Origin: Chromohalobacter canadensis
GTDB lineage: Bacteria > Pseudomonadota > Gammaproteobacteria > Pseudomonadales > Halomonadaceae
Direction: 5' to 3'
DNA length: 64,000 nucleotides
Assembly (NCBI RefSeq): GCF_034479555.1
Contig: NZ_CP140151.1
Location: 1,240,001 to 1,304,000 of the forward strand
Shown: positions 46,950 to 56,381 of the stretch, in pieces
Position numbering within the stretch: position 1 is the first letter of the stretch
Layout of the letters: each line of letters opens with the position of its first letter
Program-made: the position numbers and the translations under genes
The notes under the pieces: model-generated
The model's input: the letters and a program-made list of their open reading frames with translations, nothing else
Database searches by the model: none
What the model was told of the DNA's origin: nothing

Positions 46950-46978
46950 GCGGTGTCCCTACGGACACCGCTTTTTTT
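46950..46978 (+). terminator. Intrinsic terminator of the initiator tRNA
   Basis: A perfect 9-bp stem GCGGTGTCC/GGACACCGC with loop CTAC is followed by seven T. It is preceded by a run of A, so it also works for the DUF3750 gene on the minus strand, which ends 30 bases away. Confidence 0.95.
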
Positions 46979-47007
46979 GTGCTTCCCGAAGAAGCCAACG
47001 TCGCACC

Positions 47008-47796
47008 TCACTCAGCCTCGCCAGGCCCTCGCGTGTGTTCGGATGACGCCATTCCCAGTCGCCCGATTCCCGGCAGCTTGAGCGCCGGCCGCGTGAGATC
47101 GACGCCCAGCGTCAGGCCCAGCAGTTGCCACTCGATGCCTTCGTCATAGGCTACGGTCAGCCCCAGCATCCCACCCAACGAGACTTGATAACCGGTCCCG
47201 CTCGGCGCCTCGGCCTCGATAGTGTCCAGCAGGTAATCCTTGCCCACGGCGGTCGGCGGAAAATCGACACGCAACCCCGGCACCCGACGCACCACCCAAG
47301 CCACGAAGGTGTTGCTATTGGGGCCCGGCCACACTCGGTAGCGATCAGTCACAGGATACGCCGCCACGGCCTCACGAATCTCGGGAATCGCACGTTCGGC
47401 CGCGTCGCCACGCAACTCGGTCAGCAAGGTCGGTGCGCTTCCATACCAAGCGCGGTCGGGCTCGTCGGGACGCGAGGAGACCGTGGGCCGCCGCCAGGCG
47501 AGAACCTGATGGACCTGGTAATGCGTCGCACCGGCCGGCTTGGTGGCGATCCATGTATGCACGCCGAAAGCACCACGCCAGTCGAAGGCGCGGGCCGCGT
47601 ATACCTGCACCAGAGCCTCGGGATGCGTGCTAGGCGCCGGTGCCAGACCCGCCGAGGAGCGATCCGCCTGGGACCAGACACCACCTAGCGCGACGCGCTG
47701 ACTTGCCAGCATGTAGACCGGGCCAGCCAGCAACAGGGCCAGCACGACGAGTAGGCTCACCATCAGCCATAGGCTTTTCTTGATCGCTCGATGCAT
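47008..47796 (-). CDS. DUF3750-family membrane-anchored protein
   Basis: 262 residues. One N-terminal membrane helix (residues about 8-30, LWLMVSLLVVLALLLAGPVYML) anchors a periplasmic domain. Conserved blocks are VQVYAARAFDWRGAFGVHTW, YPVTDRYRVWPGPNSNTF and a Gly-rich C-terminal part. These match DUF3750, whose function is unknown. The ATG at 47796 follows ggaga; an upstream in-frame ATG lacks a ribosome binding site. Confidence 0.85.
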   Translation of the reverse strand: MHRAIKKSLWLMVSLLVVLALLLAGPVYMLASQRVALGGVWSQADRSSAGLAPAPSTHPEALVQVYAARAFDWRGAFGVHTWIATKPAGATHYQVHQVLAWRRPTVSSRPDEPDRAWYGSAPTLLTELRGDAAERAIPEIREAVAAYPVTDRYRVWPGPNSNTFVAWVVRRVPGLRVDFPPTAVGKDYLLDTIEAEAPSGTGYQVSLGGMLGLTVAYDEGIEWQLLGLTLGVDLTRPALKLPGIGRLGMASSEHTRGPGEAE

Positions 47797-47948
47797 GCGG
47801 CTGTCTCCAGGTGTCGTGATGCACTTCCATACCATCACGCGCCGGCGCCGGGGGCTTGAATCCGCGCCTCTTGACCCGCATAACGTGAGGCAGTTCAGCA
47901 GCGTCTTTACGCTTTACGTTCACACGATACTATCGAAAGGCCATTGCC

Positions 47949-48893
47949 ATGCCGATCATCGACCCGCGTACCGGCGAACCTCTCACGTCTCCCCAAGACG
48001 GGGACACCAGCGCCTCTCAAACCAATGCCGGCACTCAGGATGCTTCTCAGTTCATCGTCGATGTCGACATATCCAACTTCCAGCAAGTCGTTCTCGAAGG
48101 CTCGATGCAGGGGCCGGTGTTGCTCGACAGTTGGGCACCTTGGTGTGAGCCGTGCAAGAACCTCATGCCAGTACTCGAGAAGTTGGCGCACGAATACGGC
48201 GGCGCTTTTACCCTGGCCAAGCTGAACATCGAGGACAACCAGGAAATTGCCACGCAACTTGGCATCCGCTCGGTGCCCGACGTCAAGCTGATCGTGCAAG
48301 GCCAGCTTTACGATCAGTTCCAGGGGGCGCTGCCTGAATCGCAAATCCGCGAGTGGCTGTCGCAGTATCTCAAGGCACCCGAGGCCGCCGAAGCCACCCC
48401 TGAGGAGAAAGCTCAGCAGGCCCTGGACGCGGGCGATGCCGCCACGGCGCGCGGTATCTACGAAACGCTGGTCAAGGAGTGGCCCGAGCACTATGACTAT
48501 CAGATTGAACTCGCCGGCGCCTTAGTTGCGGAAGGCAATGCGGCGGACGCCCGGGCGCTGCTCGACAACCTACCCCCGGAACATCGCGACACGCCCAAAG
48601 CACGCGGCGTCCGCGCGCGACTGGACTTCGGCGAGGAAGCGCCGAGTGCCGAGGAAGTGGCCGCGCTGGGCGAGCGCGACGACAGCGAGGCGCAATTCAA
48701 GCGCGCCCTGCGCCAGGTCGCCGATGGACACTACGAAGCCGGCCTAGATGGTTTGATGGCACTGATGAAGTCCGATCGTGCCTATGGTGACGACATCGCT
48801 CGCACGACCCTGCTGCGCGTCTTCGATGCGCTAGGCGCCAACCACCCCCTGACAGTGGCCTACCGCCGCAGGATGTTCGCGCTGCTCTACTGA
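47949..48893 (+). CDS. Thioredoxin-TPR co-chaperone-like protein (YbbN/CnoX family)
   Basis: 314 residues. A thioredoxin domain has the active site WAPWCEPCKNLMP and cis-Pro loop IRSVPDVKL. A C-terminal TPR-like helical part follows (ALDAGDAATARGIYETLVKE, ALRQVADGHYEAGLDGLMAL). The YbbN/CnoX family holds unfolding proteins and hands them to GroEL. E. coli CnoX lacks a CXXC, while this protein keeps CEPC, so redox activity is possible. The ATG at 47949 follows aaaggcc. Confidence 0.9.
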   Translation: MPIIDPRTGEPLTSPQDGDTSASQTNAGTQDASQFIVDVDISNFQQVVLEGSMQGPVLLDSWAPWCEPCKNLMPVLEKLAHEYGGAFTLAKLNIEDNQEIATQLGIRSVPDVKLIVQGQLYDQFQGALPESQIREWLSQYLKAPEAAEATPEEKAQQALDAGDAATARGIYETLVKEWPEHYDYQIELAGALVAEGNAADARALLDNLPPEHRDTPKARGVRARLDFGEEAPSAEEVAALGERDDSEAQFKRALRQVADGHYEAGLDGLMALMKSDRAYGDDIARTTLLRVFDALGANHPLTVAYRRRMFALLY

Positions 48894-48900
48894 GTCCTCC

Positions 48901-48933
48901 GCAGGGGATGCCTCGCGTCAGGACATCCCCTGC
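48901..48933. terminator. Hairpin between the thioredoxin-TPR gene and the MalY/PatB-like gene
   Basis: A perfect 10-bp stem GCAGGGGATG/CATCCCCTGC with a 13-base loop sits between convergent genes. There is no T-run on either strand, so it is only a candidate terminator. Confidence 0.6.
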
Positions 48934-48956
48934 TATTCGCGCCACTCTGAGCCTGG

Positions 48957-50114
48957 CTATCCGGCAGGACAAAGCCGTGAGTCGAGTCGTTCCAGCGCCT
49001 CTTCGAGCAGATAGGTAGGCGTGCCGAAGTTAAGCCGCACGAACCCCGGGCACCCAAAATCGGCGCCATCGGACAGCGCGACACGCGTGCTGTCCAGCAG
49101 CGCCCGCTGCGGCGAGTCGCCAAGCCCCGCCTCGCGCATATCGAGCCACGCCAGATAAGTCGCCTCAGGCGCCGTCATCGTGACCCCAGGCCACCGGGCT
49201 ACATGATCGCGCAGTCGCTGCAGATTGGTGTTGAGCGTCACCAGCAATTCACGGCGCCAAGCGTCACCTTGCGCATACGCTGCCTGCGAGGCGGTCAGCC
49301 CCAGGATATTGACCTCGGGAAGCAACCCCTCCGCCGCCTCGCGAAAACGTCGCCGTAGCTCGGGATCAGGAATCACCGCACAGGCGCTCGACAGCCCGGC
49401 GATATTGAAGGTCTTGGAAGGCGCCCAGAGGGTAATCGTGCGTTGAGCCAGGGCCGGCGATAAGGACGCCAACGGACGATGCCGACGCGTCGCGTCGAGG
49501 ATCAGGTCGCAATGCAGCTCGTCGGAGACGATCAAAAGGTCGTGGCGCTCGGCGAGCTCGCCCAAGGCGTGTAGTTCGTGCTCGTCCCAGACGCGCCCCG
49601 TGGGGTTGTGTGGATGGCACCACAACAACAGACGCGTCTGCGGCGTGATCGAGGCTTCCAGCGCTTCGAGATCGAGACGCCAGGGCGCGCCCGGCGCCTC
49701 GGGCTCGGCCAGCATCACACGTTCTGCGATGCGACCACTGCGTTCGGCCACACGCAGAAACGGCGGATAGATCGGCGTCGCGGTCATCACCGCCTGACCA
49801 GGACTGCAGAAGGCCTGGGCGGCCAGATGTAGCGCCGGCACCACGCCGGGGATCCATACCTGCCAGTCAGGCTCGATCGACCAACCGTAGTGATCAACAC
49901 TCCACGCGCAAAGCGTCTCGCGCAGCGTATCGGTCAATCTGCCATAGCCGAAGACACCGTGGGAAACCCGCTCCTCGAGCGCCGAGACGACCTCCGGGGG
50001 CGACACGAAGTCCATGTCTGCGACCCACAACGGCAATACGTCCTCGGCATAACGCTGCCATTTCTGGGAAGGATACTGTCGCCGATCCAGCGGCGTGGCA
50101 AAATCATATGACAT
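48957..50114 (-). CDS. MalY/PatB-type PLP-dependent aminotransferase or C-S lyase
   Basis: 385 residues of fold type I. LPLWVADMDFVSPPEV, CHPHNPTGRVWDEHEL, VSDELHCDLI and the PLP lysine in APSKTFNIAGL match the MalY/PatB group, which includes cystathionine beta-lyases. It probably cleaves C-S bonds of cysteine conjugates; a plain aminotransferase role is possible. The ATG at 50114 was chosen; another in-frame ATG is at 50126. Its 5' end nearly touches the divergent small gene. Confidence 0.87.
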   Translation of the reverse strand: MSYDFATPLDRRQYPSQKWQRYAEDVLPLWVADMDFVSPPEVVSALEERVSHGVFGYGRLTDTLRETLCAWSVDHYGWSIEPDWQVWIPGVVPALHLAAQAFCSPGQAVMTATPIYPPFLRVAERSGRIAERVMLAEPEAPGAPWRLDLEALEASITPQTRLLLWCHPHNPTGRVWDEHELHALGELAERHDLLIVSDELHCDLILDATRRHRPLASLSPALAQRTITLWAPSKTFNIAGLSSACAVIPDPELRRRFREAAEGLLPEVNILGLTASQAAYAQGDAWRRELLVTLNTNLQRLRDHVARWPGVTMTAPEATYLAWLDMREAGLGDSPQRALLDSTRVALSDGADFGCPGFVRLNFGTPTYLLEEALERLDSRLCPAG

Positions 50115-50151
50115 GCTAAGACTCATCGACTCGAACGGAAGACACCCGAAC

Positions 50152-50577
50152 ATGCCTGAAACCTCGTTCTATGCCAAGGCCATGCGGGGCACACCACGTC
50201 TGGTGAGACGCTGGCTGATGCTGGGCCAGGACGCCCCTGATCGTCTGGCGATGATTCTCGCCGACACCTCACGCCTGGCTGGGTTCGGCGAACCACAGGT
50301 CGAGCCCGACGGGCGCTGTCTGCGTGAATGGAGCAGCGACTGCCAGCCGCCTCTGTGGGCGGCACGTACCGCCGTCTTTCTGCTGACCCAGATGCCGGCA
50401 CGCCCGACTCCAGACGACGAGGAGGAAGCCTGTGCCTGGGCCTACTGCTGGCTACGCAACCGTGATTTTCAGTCCCTGGACGCCGCCCACGAGGCCCTGC
50501 CGAGTCACTTGCGCGAACCGCTTGCCAAGGCCTTGGACGCCGCTTGGGTCGACCAGGACGCCTTGCGCCTTATCTGA
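50152..50577 (+). CDS. Small protein of unknown function
   Basis: 141 residues, soluble, Trp-rich (RWLMLGQDAPDRLAMIL, CQPPLWAARTAVFLL, EEACAWAYCWLRNRDFQSL). I do not recognise the family. The ATG at 50152 has ggaag about ten bases upstream; longer starts from 50095 or 50113 would overlap the divergent lyase gene. Codon use looks coding and the stop precedes a 94-base gap. Confidence 0.65.
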   Translation: MPETSFYAKAMRGTPRLVRRWLMLGQDAPDRLAMILADTSRLAGFGEPQVEPDGRCLREWSSDCQPPLWAARTAVFLLTQMPARPTPDDEEEACAWAYCWLRNRDFQSLDAAHEALPSHLREPLAKALDAAWVDQDALRLI

Positions 50578-50671
50578 GGACGAAGAGCAGACTTGACCGC
50601 ATGCCACCGGCGGCCGATGCTAATTAGCTTGCAAAGCACCTTTTTCGATGGCGACGACCCGGGAAAATGAC

Positions 50672-51082
50672 ATGTTCACACGCCGCGTGGAGCCGGCTTT
50701 CTATGACACCGATGCCCTAGGACACATTAACAACACGCGCTTGCCGGCCTGGTTCGAGCTCGCCCGAAACGACCTATTTCGTCTGTTCGTGCCCGATCTT
50801 GATCCCCGCAAGTGGCCGTTGATCATGGCCAAGCTGGATGTGGAGTTCCGCGCCGAGCTTTTCTATGGGCAGGATGTCGAGATTCGCACCTGGCTTTCGC
50901 GGCTGGGCAACAGCTCTTTCACCGTCGCCCAGGAAGCCTGGCAGGGAGGTCGACTGGGCGCCCGTGGCCATGTGGTGCTGGTGCATTACGATCACATCGA
51001 GGGCTCGGCGGTGGCGTTGACCGGCGACCTTCGTGAGGCACTCGCCAAGCACCTGATCGACGAGGAGCCCGCCCCCGCATGA
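50672..51082 (+). CDS. Hotdog-fold acyl-CoA thioesterase (YbgC/4HBT type)
   Basis: 136 residues. FYDTDALGHINNTRLPAWFELAR is the 4HBT signature with the catalytic Asp, followed by the hotdog strand pattern (DVEIRTWLSRLGNSSFTVAQ, GHVVLVHYD). It hydrolyses an acyl-CoA of unknown chain. The start may be 50672 or the in-frame ATG at 50648; neither has a strong ribosome binding site. The stop overlaps the start of ybaK (ATGA). Confidence 0.85.
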   Translation: MFTRRVEPAFYDTDALGHINNTRLPAWFELARNDLFRLFVPDLDPRKWPLIMAKLDVEFRAELFYGQDVEIRTWLSRLGNSSFTVAQEAWQGGRLGARGHVVLVHYDHIEGSAVALTGDLREALAKHLIDEEPAPA

Positions 51083-51549
51083 CGCCTGCCATTCGACTTC
51101 TGAAGCGCGAGGCCATCCCGCACGAGGTGCTGCAATACACGCACGATCCCAAGGTCGCCGCCTACGGCGAGGAAGCCGTAAAGGCGCTGGGGCTGGCACC
51201 GGATAGCGTGTTCAAGACCTTGCTCGCCCAACTCGATGACGGGCGGCTCGTCGTCGCCCTGGTGCCCGTCATGGCCACACTCGACCTCAAGGGACTCGCC
51301 AAGGCTGCCGGCGCACGAAAAGCCAAGATGGCCGACCCCATGCTGGCCGAGCGCACCACGGGCTACGTCGTGGGTGGCATCAGCCCGCTAGGGCAGCGCA
51401 AGCGCCTGCCTACCTTCGTGGACGACAGCGCCCATGCCTTGTCGTCGCTCCACGTCAGTGGCGGTAGGCGCGGCCTGGAAATATGCCTGGCGCCGACGGC
51501 ATTGATCGCCCTGCTCGAGGCAACCACGGCCCCGCTGGCGCGGGCATGA
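51079..51549 (+). CDS. ybaK: Cys-tRNA(Pro)/Cys-tRNA(Cys) deacylase YbaK
   Basis: 156 residues of the YbaK/ProX editing fold. The start TPAIRLLKREAIPHEVLQY, the Lys-containing DSVFKTLLAQLDDGRLVVAL and the loop GYVVGGISPLGQRKRLPTF are typical. It removes wrongly attached cysteine from tRNA-Pro. The ATG overlaps the thioesterase stop, so the two are coupled. Confidence 0.93.
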   Translation: MTPAIRLLKREAIPHEVLQYTHDPKVAAYGEEAVKALGLAPDSVFKTLLAQLDDGRLVVALVPVMATLDLKGLAKAAGARKAKMADPMLAERTTGYVVGGISPLGQRKRLPTFVDDSAHALSSLHVSGGRRGLEICLAPTALIALLEATTAPLARA

Positions 51550-51577
51550 AGCAGCTTCGATAGGCGGGGAGGCTCGC

Positions 51578-51892
51578 ATGGCGATTCGCTACGATCTATG
51601 GCTCATGCCCGACGACAAGCCCCGCCACCGCATGGTCGAGCAGGCACTGGAGCGTTTCTTCGTGGCACGCTTCGCCGACTATCCTCACCTGCGGTTGCCC
51701 GGCGCTGATCCCTACGATTATGATGCTCCCTTCAACCGCCTGTATGACGCCTTACTCGCACGAGCACGCGACTACTGCGAGCGTGAATGGCACTACGTGC
51801 CGACGCCCGCGCAGCTCAATACGGCATTCTTCCGGGCTGTGGCCCACTCGCCGAAATTCATACTGGACCCCCGCGATGGTGATTCGCCCTGA
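51578..51892 (+). CDS. Small protein of unknown function, upstream of DUF501 gene
   Basis: 104 residues, soluble, aromatic-rich (IRYDLWLMPDDKPRHRMVEQ, YDYDAPFNRLYDALLARARD, LNTAFFRAVAHSPKFIL). I do not recognise it. A good ggggaggct site precedes the ATG, and the end overlaps the DUF501 start by 17 bases, which supports translation and coupling. Confidence 0.72.
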   Translation: MAIRYDLWLMPDDKPRHRMVEQALERFFVARFADYPHLRLPGADPYDYDAPFNRLYDALLARARDYCEREWHYVPTPAQLNTAFFRAVAHSPKFILDPRDGDSP

Positions 51893-52397
51893 AAAGGCGC
51901 CCGACGAGCGCCAACTGGCTCTCATTACCCAACAGCTGGGCCGCGCACCGCGTGGCATCCAAACCGTGGCTGCGGCCACGCAAGACGGCACACCGCTAGT
52001 GCTGCGCATGCATGCCATCGTCGACGACAAACCGTTCCCGACGCATTTCTGGCTGTGCTCCGACCACTTGAAGGTCGCTATCTCGCGCATCGAGGCCCAA
52101 GGCGTTATCAAAGCCCTCGAGTCACGCCTCCAGGAAGAGGCAGACTTCATGGCCGCGTATCGCCATAGCCACGAGGATTACGTGGCTCAGCGCTGGCAGA
52201 CCATGAGCGACGCGGAACGCGACATCGTCGACCGCCAAGGCTATCGCGACCTCTTCACGCGGCGCGGCATCGGCGGCATCGCCAACTGGGATCAAGTGCG
52301 CTGTCTGCATATGCAATACGCCCATCATCTATGCGGCGACAACGCCATCGGCCGCTGGATGGATGCCGAGTATGATGTGCTCGCCTGTCTGCGCTAG
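51876..52397 (+). CDS. DUF501-family protein
   Basis: 173 residues. The RQLALITQQLGRAPRGIQTVA start and the block PFPTHFWLCSDHLKVAISRIE with GIGGIANWDQVRCLHMQYAHHL fit DUF501, a family of unknown function often near ppx/gppA in other bacteria. Conserved Cys and His residues suggest a metal site, but this is inference. The ATG at 51876 lies inside the end of the preceding small gene. Confidence 0.82.
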   Translation: MVIRPEKAPDERQLALITQQLGRAPRGIQTVAAATQDGTPLVLRMHAIVDDKPFPTHFWLCSDHLKVAISRIEAQGVIKALESRLQEEADFMAAYRHSHEDYVAQRWQTMSDAERDIVDRQGYRDLFTRRGIGGIANWDQVRCLHMQYAHHLCGDNAIGRWMDAEYDVLACLR

Positions 52398-52474
52398 CGT
52401 TCTATGGCACTTGGCCACTCATCGCGCAAGACACGGATGTCGAGACAAATCTATCGATCTGACAAGGGGGAATA

Positions 52475-53035
52475 GTGCGCATCTGTATCTATATGGGATC
52501 GCGTGAAGGACGCGATGCCAGCTTTCGTCACGCCGCCGAGGCGCTGGGTCGGTGCATTGCACAGCGCGGCTGGGGGCTGGTCTACGGTGGTGCCCGCGTC
52601 GGCCTGATGGGGGCTGTGGCCGACGCCGCGCTGCGCGAAGGCGGCGAGGTCATCGGCGTCATTCCCCATCACCTGGTCGAGCGCGAAATGGCGCATGAGG
52701 GGCTGACGCGCCTGCTGCGTGTCGACGATATGCATGCGCGCAAGGCCGCCATGGCCGAGCACGCCGATGCCTTCATCGCCATGCCCGGTGGCATCGGCAC
52801 CCTGGAAGAGTTATTCGAGACATGGACCTGGCAATATCTGGGGCTTCACGACAAGCCTATCGGTGTACTCGACGTCAGCGGCTTCTATCGCCCATTATTG
52901 GATTTTCTGGACCACACCGTCGCGCACGGTTTTCTCAATCCCGAGACACGCGCAAGACTCGTCGCCGCCGCTGATCCCGATCAATTGCTCGACTGTTTGA
53001 TGGCTGCGCAACACGCATCACCGACAGCCTCATGA
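52475..53035 (+). CDS. LOG-family nucleoside 5'-monophosphate phosphoribohydrolase
   Basis: 186 residues of the Rossmann-like LOG family (TIGR00730). [20 protein letters not shown] and the signature [17 protein letters not shown] contain the catalytic Arg/Glu. Such enzymes release the base from cytokinin-type or purine nucleotides. The GTG at 52475 follows aagggggaat at good spacing. A 77-base gap separates it from the DUF501 gene. Confidence 0.9.
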   Translation: MRICIYMGSREGRDASFRHAAEALGRCIAQRGWGLVYGGARVGLMGAVADAALREGGEVIGVIPHHLVEREMAHEGLTRLLRVDDMHARKAAMAEHADAFIAMPGGIGTLEELFETWTWQYLGLHDKPIGVLDVSGFYRPLLDFLDHTVAHGFLNPETRARLVAAADPDQLLDCLMAAQHASPTAS

Positions 53036-53062
53036 GCGCCTCTAGGGCTTTACTAGGACTTT

Positions 53063-53560
53063 CTAGGCGAGCCCTGCGGCATCACGCGTGCGTTGATAGG
53101 TCAGTTGCAACAGGCGTGCATCGTCACCGGCTCGATGGCGCTGAATGCCCCGCTCGCGGATGATGACCTCTTTCATCGCCCCCCACCGCTCGAGTTGCGA
53201 TTCATCCAGCAGACGACGCAATGCCTCGAGGCGAAAGCGCGGCAGCATGCCCGCGTGGTGGAATAATAACGAAAGCCAGGTATTGTCGTATCCCCAGCTA
53301 TCGCTATAGGCAATGCCGTCGGCCGCCAGTTCATCGTTTAGCCATCGTGCCACTTCGATGACGGGGTAGCCCTCGCGGTGCAGTCGGCCACGCGAAATGC
53401 CATGCAACAGTTCGGCCTTGGGATCCCAATGGACCCACTCTTCCAACGGCTGGATAAGGAAGGCGCAGGTACTGCCATCGGCCCGCGCGATGCCTACCTC
53501 TATCGGATAGCTGCCACGCCCGAAACCGGACGCTTCGATATCGAGCAGTATCGGCAACAC
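53063..53560 (-). CDS. DEDDh-family 3'-5' exonuclease-like protein
   Basis: 165 residues. ILLDIEASGFGRGSYPIEVG holds the first Asp and Glu; YSDSWGYDNTWL a middle Asp; and RHRAGDDARLLQL the His and last Asp. Substrate is unknown; RNA or DNA ends are possible. The GTG at 53560 is the best start. It is compact compared with RNase T or DNA polymerase III epsilon (about 180 catalytic residues). Confidence 0.82.
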   Translation of the reverse strand: MLPILLDIEASGFGRGSYPIEVGIARADGSTCAFLIQPLEEWVHWDPKAELLHGISRGRLHREGYPVIEVARWLNDELAADGIAYSDSWGYDNTWLSLLFHHAGMLPRFRLEALRRLLDESQLERWGAMKEVIIRERGIQRHRAGDDARLLQLTYQRTRDAAGLA

Positions 53561-53597
53561 GTGGCGGCATTCCTCTTCAAAGCGATATCACGAACGG

Positions 53598-53630
53598 GGC
53601 GTGACCCACGATGTTTACCGGGGTCACGCC
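53598..53630. repeat. Perfect hairpin between the Sel1 gene and the exonuclease gene
   Basis: A 10-bp stem GGCGTGACCC/GGGTCACGCC with a 13-base loop lies downstream of the Sel1 gene on the minus strand. It is not followed by a T-run. Confidence 0.65.
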
Positions 53631-53679
53631 AATCAGACTACGTGAACGGGGAACACGATGCGAGCCCTCACGGCACTCC

Positions 53680-54189
53680 TCAGTGCGTCAGTGACGCGAT
53701 CGGCTCACCGGCTTCACTGCGTTGCGCGCGTTCGGCAAGCGCCGCCCATTGCGCGGCACGCCGGGAGTCGACGGGAAGCCCCAGGTGAGCATGACGGTAG
53801 GCCTCGGCCATACGCTCGGCGGCTAGGCCATGGCCCGCTTCGGCGGCACGCGCATACCATGTCACCGCTTTCTCTTCGCGCCGCGCATACTGCGCACAGC
53901 CGAACTCGTAAATGCGACCCGCCTGGTACTGCGCATGCACATCGCCCGCATAGGCGGCCTGAAAGACGTAGCGCGCGCCCTTGGCCTTATCCTGCGGGGA
54001 GTTGCCACGATGAAACAACATATGGCCATAGAACGAAAGCGCGGCGGTATGGCCGGCTTCGGCACAGCGCTGAAAAAGTCGCATCGTCAAACGATGCTTG
54101 CCGGGAGAGCGCGTCATCCAGCGGGCATGTAACAGTTGGGCTGCGAGACGGTATTCGAGCCGAATCCGCAGAGAGGATACCTGTTGCAT
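53680..54189 (-). CDS. Sel1-like repeat protein
   Basis: 169 residues with about three Sel1 repeats of the TPR superfamily: LFQRCAEAGHTAALSFYGHM, GARYVFQAAYAGDVHAQYQA, and AVTWYARAAEAGHGLAAERM. These helical repeats usually mediate protein contacts. No signal peptide is seen. The start is ATG 54189 or 54195; both lie about ten bases after aggg. Partner and function are unknown. Confidence 0.83.
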   Translation of the reverse strand: MQQVSSLRIRLEYRLAAQLLHARWMTRSPGKHRLTMRLFQRCAEAGHTAALSFYGHMLFHRGNSPQDKAKGARYVFQAAYAGDVHAQYQAGRIYEFGCAQYARREEKAVTWYARAAEAGHGLAAERMAEAYRHAHLGLPVDSRRAAQWAALAERAQRSEAGEPIASLTH

Positions 54190-54450
54190 AACCATCGACC
54201 CTGAAGTCGTCGTGACCGAGAAAGGTACGTAAACGATTGCGTCGGCTCGGGCTCTCCCTGCACGCGCCAACACCCCGGATAAAATCACTGTCACCGTTGC
54301 CTAGCATACCTCTTAGTGCTCTTATCCCCGGCAACGGGGCGCCAAGCATACGCCTACCCTCAGGCGGACTCAACCCCCGTTTGCCGCCCGTACTCGGCAC
54401 CGCTACCATGCCGTTTCTACCCCTTTTTCGACACCCGTGTGGAGTCCCAT

Positions 54451-55482
54451 ATGCAGACACGTCCCCTCGGTCAGACCGGCATTAACGTCAGCCGCTTGTG
54501 CCTAGGCACCATGACCTTCGGCGAACAGAACACCGAAGCCGATGCCCATGCACAACTCGATCGCGCCACTGCCGCGGGCATCAACTTCATCGATACCGCC
54601 GAGATGTATCCCGTCCCTCCCAAGGGCGAGACCCAAGGGCTCACCGAAGCCTATATCGGCAGCTGGCTCAAGGCACGCGGCAAACGCGACGACCTGGTCA
54701 TCGCCACCAAGGCAGCCGGTCCCGGTCTCGAGCATATACGCGGTGGTCCGCGTCTGACCCCAGAGCATTTGCAGCGTGCCGTCGACGACAGCTTGGCGCG
54801 CCTCAACACCGACTACATCGATCTTTACCAGCTCCACTGGCCCGACCGTAGCGCTAACTTCTTCGGCAAGTTGGGCTATCAGCATGATGCACACGAAGAT
54901 GCTACACCGTTGGCGGAAACGCTCATGGCTCTCAAGGACCTGGTCGATGCGGGCAAAATCCGCTCCATCGGGCTCTCCAATGAAACGCCGTGGGGCGTGA
55001 TGCAAAGCCTGCGCCTCGCCGACTCGTTGGGTGTGCCGCGTGTGGCCAGCGTGCAGAACCCCTATAACCTGCTCAATCGCAGCTTCGAGGTCGGGCTCGC
55101 CGAGATCGCCCATCGCGAAGACGTCGGCCTTCTGGCTTACTCGCCCTTGGCCTTCGGCGCGCTCACCGGCAAATACCTCGATGGTGCCCGTCCGCCCCAG
55201 GGCCGATTGACATTGTTCGAGCGCTTCAAGCGCTATACGTCCGATTTAGCCGAGGAGGCGGTCGGCGCCTACGTCGGGATCGCACGCGAACACGGGCTGG
55301 ACCCTGCCCAGATGGCGCTGGCCTACGTCAACTCACGTTCGTTCTTGACCAGCAACATCATCGGCGCCACCACGCTCGAGCAGCTCGACGCCAATCTGGC
55401 CAGCGAGGATCTGACGCTGGACGATAGCGTTCTCGAGGCCATCGAAGCCGTGCACCGTCAGCATCCCAATCCCTGCCCCTGA
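54451..55482 (+). CDS. tas: Aldo/keto reductase, Tas type
   Basis: 343 residues of the aldo/keto reductase TIM barrel. RLCLGTMTFGEQ, the catalytic Asp and Tyr in NFIDTAEMYPV, and the active-site His in DLYQLHWPDR are present, and the order and length match E. coli Tas (346 residues). It should reduce aldehydes with NADPH; the natural substrate is unknown. The ATG at 54451 follows ggag at six bases. Confidence 0.92.
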   Translation: MQTRPLGQTGINVSRLCLGTMTFGEQNTEADAHAQLDRATAAGINFIDTAEMYPVPPKGETQGLTEAYIGSWLKARGKRDDLVIATKAAGPGLEHIRGGPRLTPEHLQRAVDDSLARLNTDYIDLYQLHWPDRSANFFGKLGYQHDAHEDATPLAETLMALKDLVDAGKIRSIGLSNETPWGVMQSLRLADSLGVPRVASVQNPYNLLNRSFEVGLAEIAHREDVGLLAYSPLAFGALTGKYLDGARPPQGRLTLFERFKRYTSDLAEEAVGAYVGIAREHGLDPAQMALAYVNSRSFLTSNIIGATTLEQLDANLASEDLTLDDSVLEAIEAVHRQHPNPCP

Positions 55483-55485
55483 TGC

Positions 55486-55522
55486 TGATGGCGTGCCTAT
55501 CACCACGATAGGTACGCCATCA
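55486..55522. repeat. Long hairpin directly after tas
   Basis: A 16-bp stem with one G-T wobble (55486-55501 with 55507-55522) and loop ACCAC starts four bases after the tas stop. No T-run follows, so it may be a Rho-linked or 3'-protecting structure rather than an intrinsic terminator. Confidence 0.75.
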
Positions 55523-55592
55523 TCGGAGCGCCCTGGCTCGCTTGTTATACTGACGATGATGAACTTTTCGATCCCGAACGCGAGGACTGTGC

Positions 55593-56381
55593 ATGCTAAG
55601 CGTCATTTCACCGGCCAAGACGTTGGATTTCGAGACACCACCGACGACCGCGACATACACCCAACCGGAGTACCTTGAGCAAAGCGCCGAGTTGATCGAG
55701 ATCCTGCGCGATTATTCCCCCCAACGACTTTCCGAGTTGATGGGTATCAGTGACAAGTTGGCAGGACTCAATGCCGCACGGTATGCCGAATGGGCACCGC
55801 CGTTCTCGCCGGAGAATGCCAAGCCCGCCGCGCAGGCCTTCCAGGGCGACGTCTACCTGGGGCTGGACGCACCCTCGTTCAGTGAGCAGGACAACCAGGA
55901 GGCACAGAACCGTCTGCGCATTCTCTCGGGACTGTACGGATTATTGCGCCCCCTCGATCTGATACAGCCTTATCGTCTGGAGATGGGGACCAAGCTGGCC
56001 AATCCCGCAGGCAAGGATCTCTACGCTTTCTGGCGAGAGCGGCTCACCAGGGATCTTTCCCGAGCCGTAGAAGAAAGCGGTTCTCCGGTGCTGGTCAACC
56101 TCGCGTCCAACGAGTACTTCAAAGCCATTGATGCCAAAGGCTTAACATGTCGTGTCATCACGCCGGTCTTCAAGGATGAGAAGAACGGTCAATTCAAGAT
56201 CATCAGCTTTTATGCCAAAAAAGCCCGGGGCTTGATGGCCGCCTGGATGATTCACCAGCGTGTCGACGACCCCGAAGACTTGAAACGCTTCGACGTCGGC
56301 GGCTATCGCTTCAACAGCGGTCTGTCCGATGGCGATACCTGGGTTTTCACACGTCGAGAAAGCGAGACGGTCACTTCCTGA
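55593..56381 (+). CDS. yaaA: Peroxide stress protein YaaA
   Basis: 262 residues of the YaaA/DUF328 family: [48 protein letters not shown] and [16 protein letters not shown]. coli YaaA (258 residues) limits free iron and DNA damage under hydrogen peroxide and binds DNA. The ATG at 55593 has gaggact upstream. It is preceded by the tas hairpin, so it likely has its own promoter. Confidence 0.94.
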   Translation: MLSVISPAKTLDFETPPTTATYTQPEYLEQSAELIEILRDYSPQRLSELMGISDKLAGLNAARYAEWAPPFSPENAKPAAQAFQGDVYLGLDAPSFSEQDNQEAQNRLRILSGLYGLLRPLDLIQPYRLEMGTKLANPAGKDLYAFWRERLTRDLSRAVEESGSPVLVNLASNEYFKAIDAKGLTCRVITPVFKDEKNGQFKIISFYAKKARGLMAAWMIHQRVDDPEDLKRFDVGGYRFNSGLSDGDTWVFTRRESETVTS

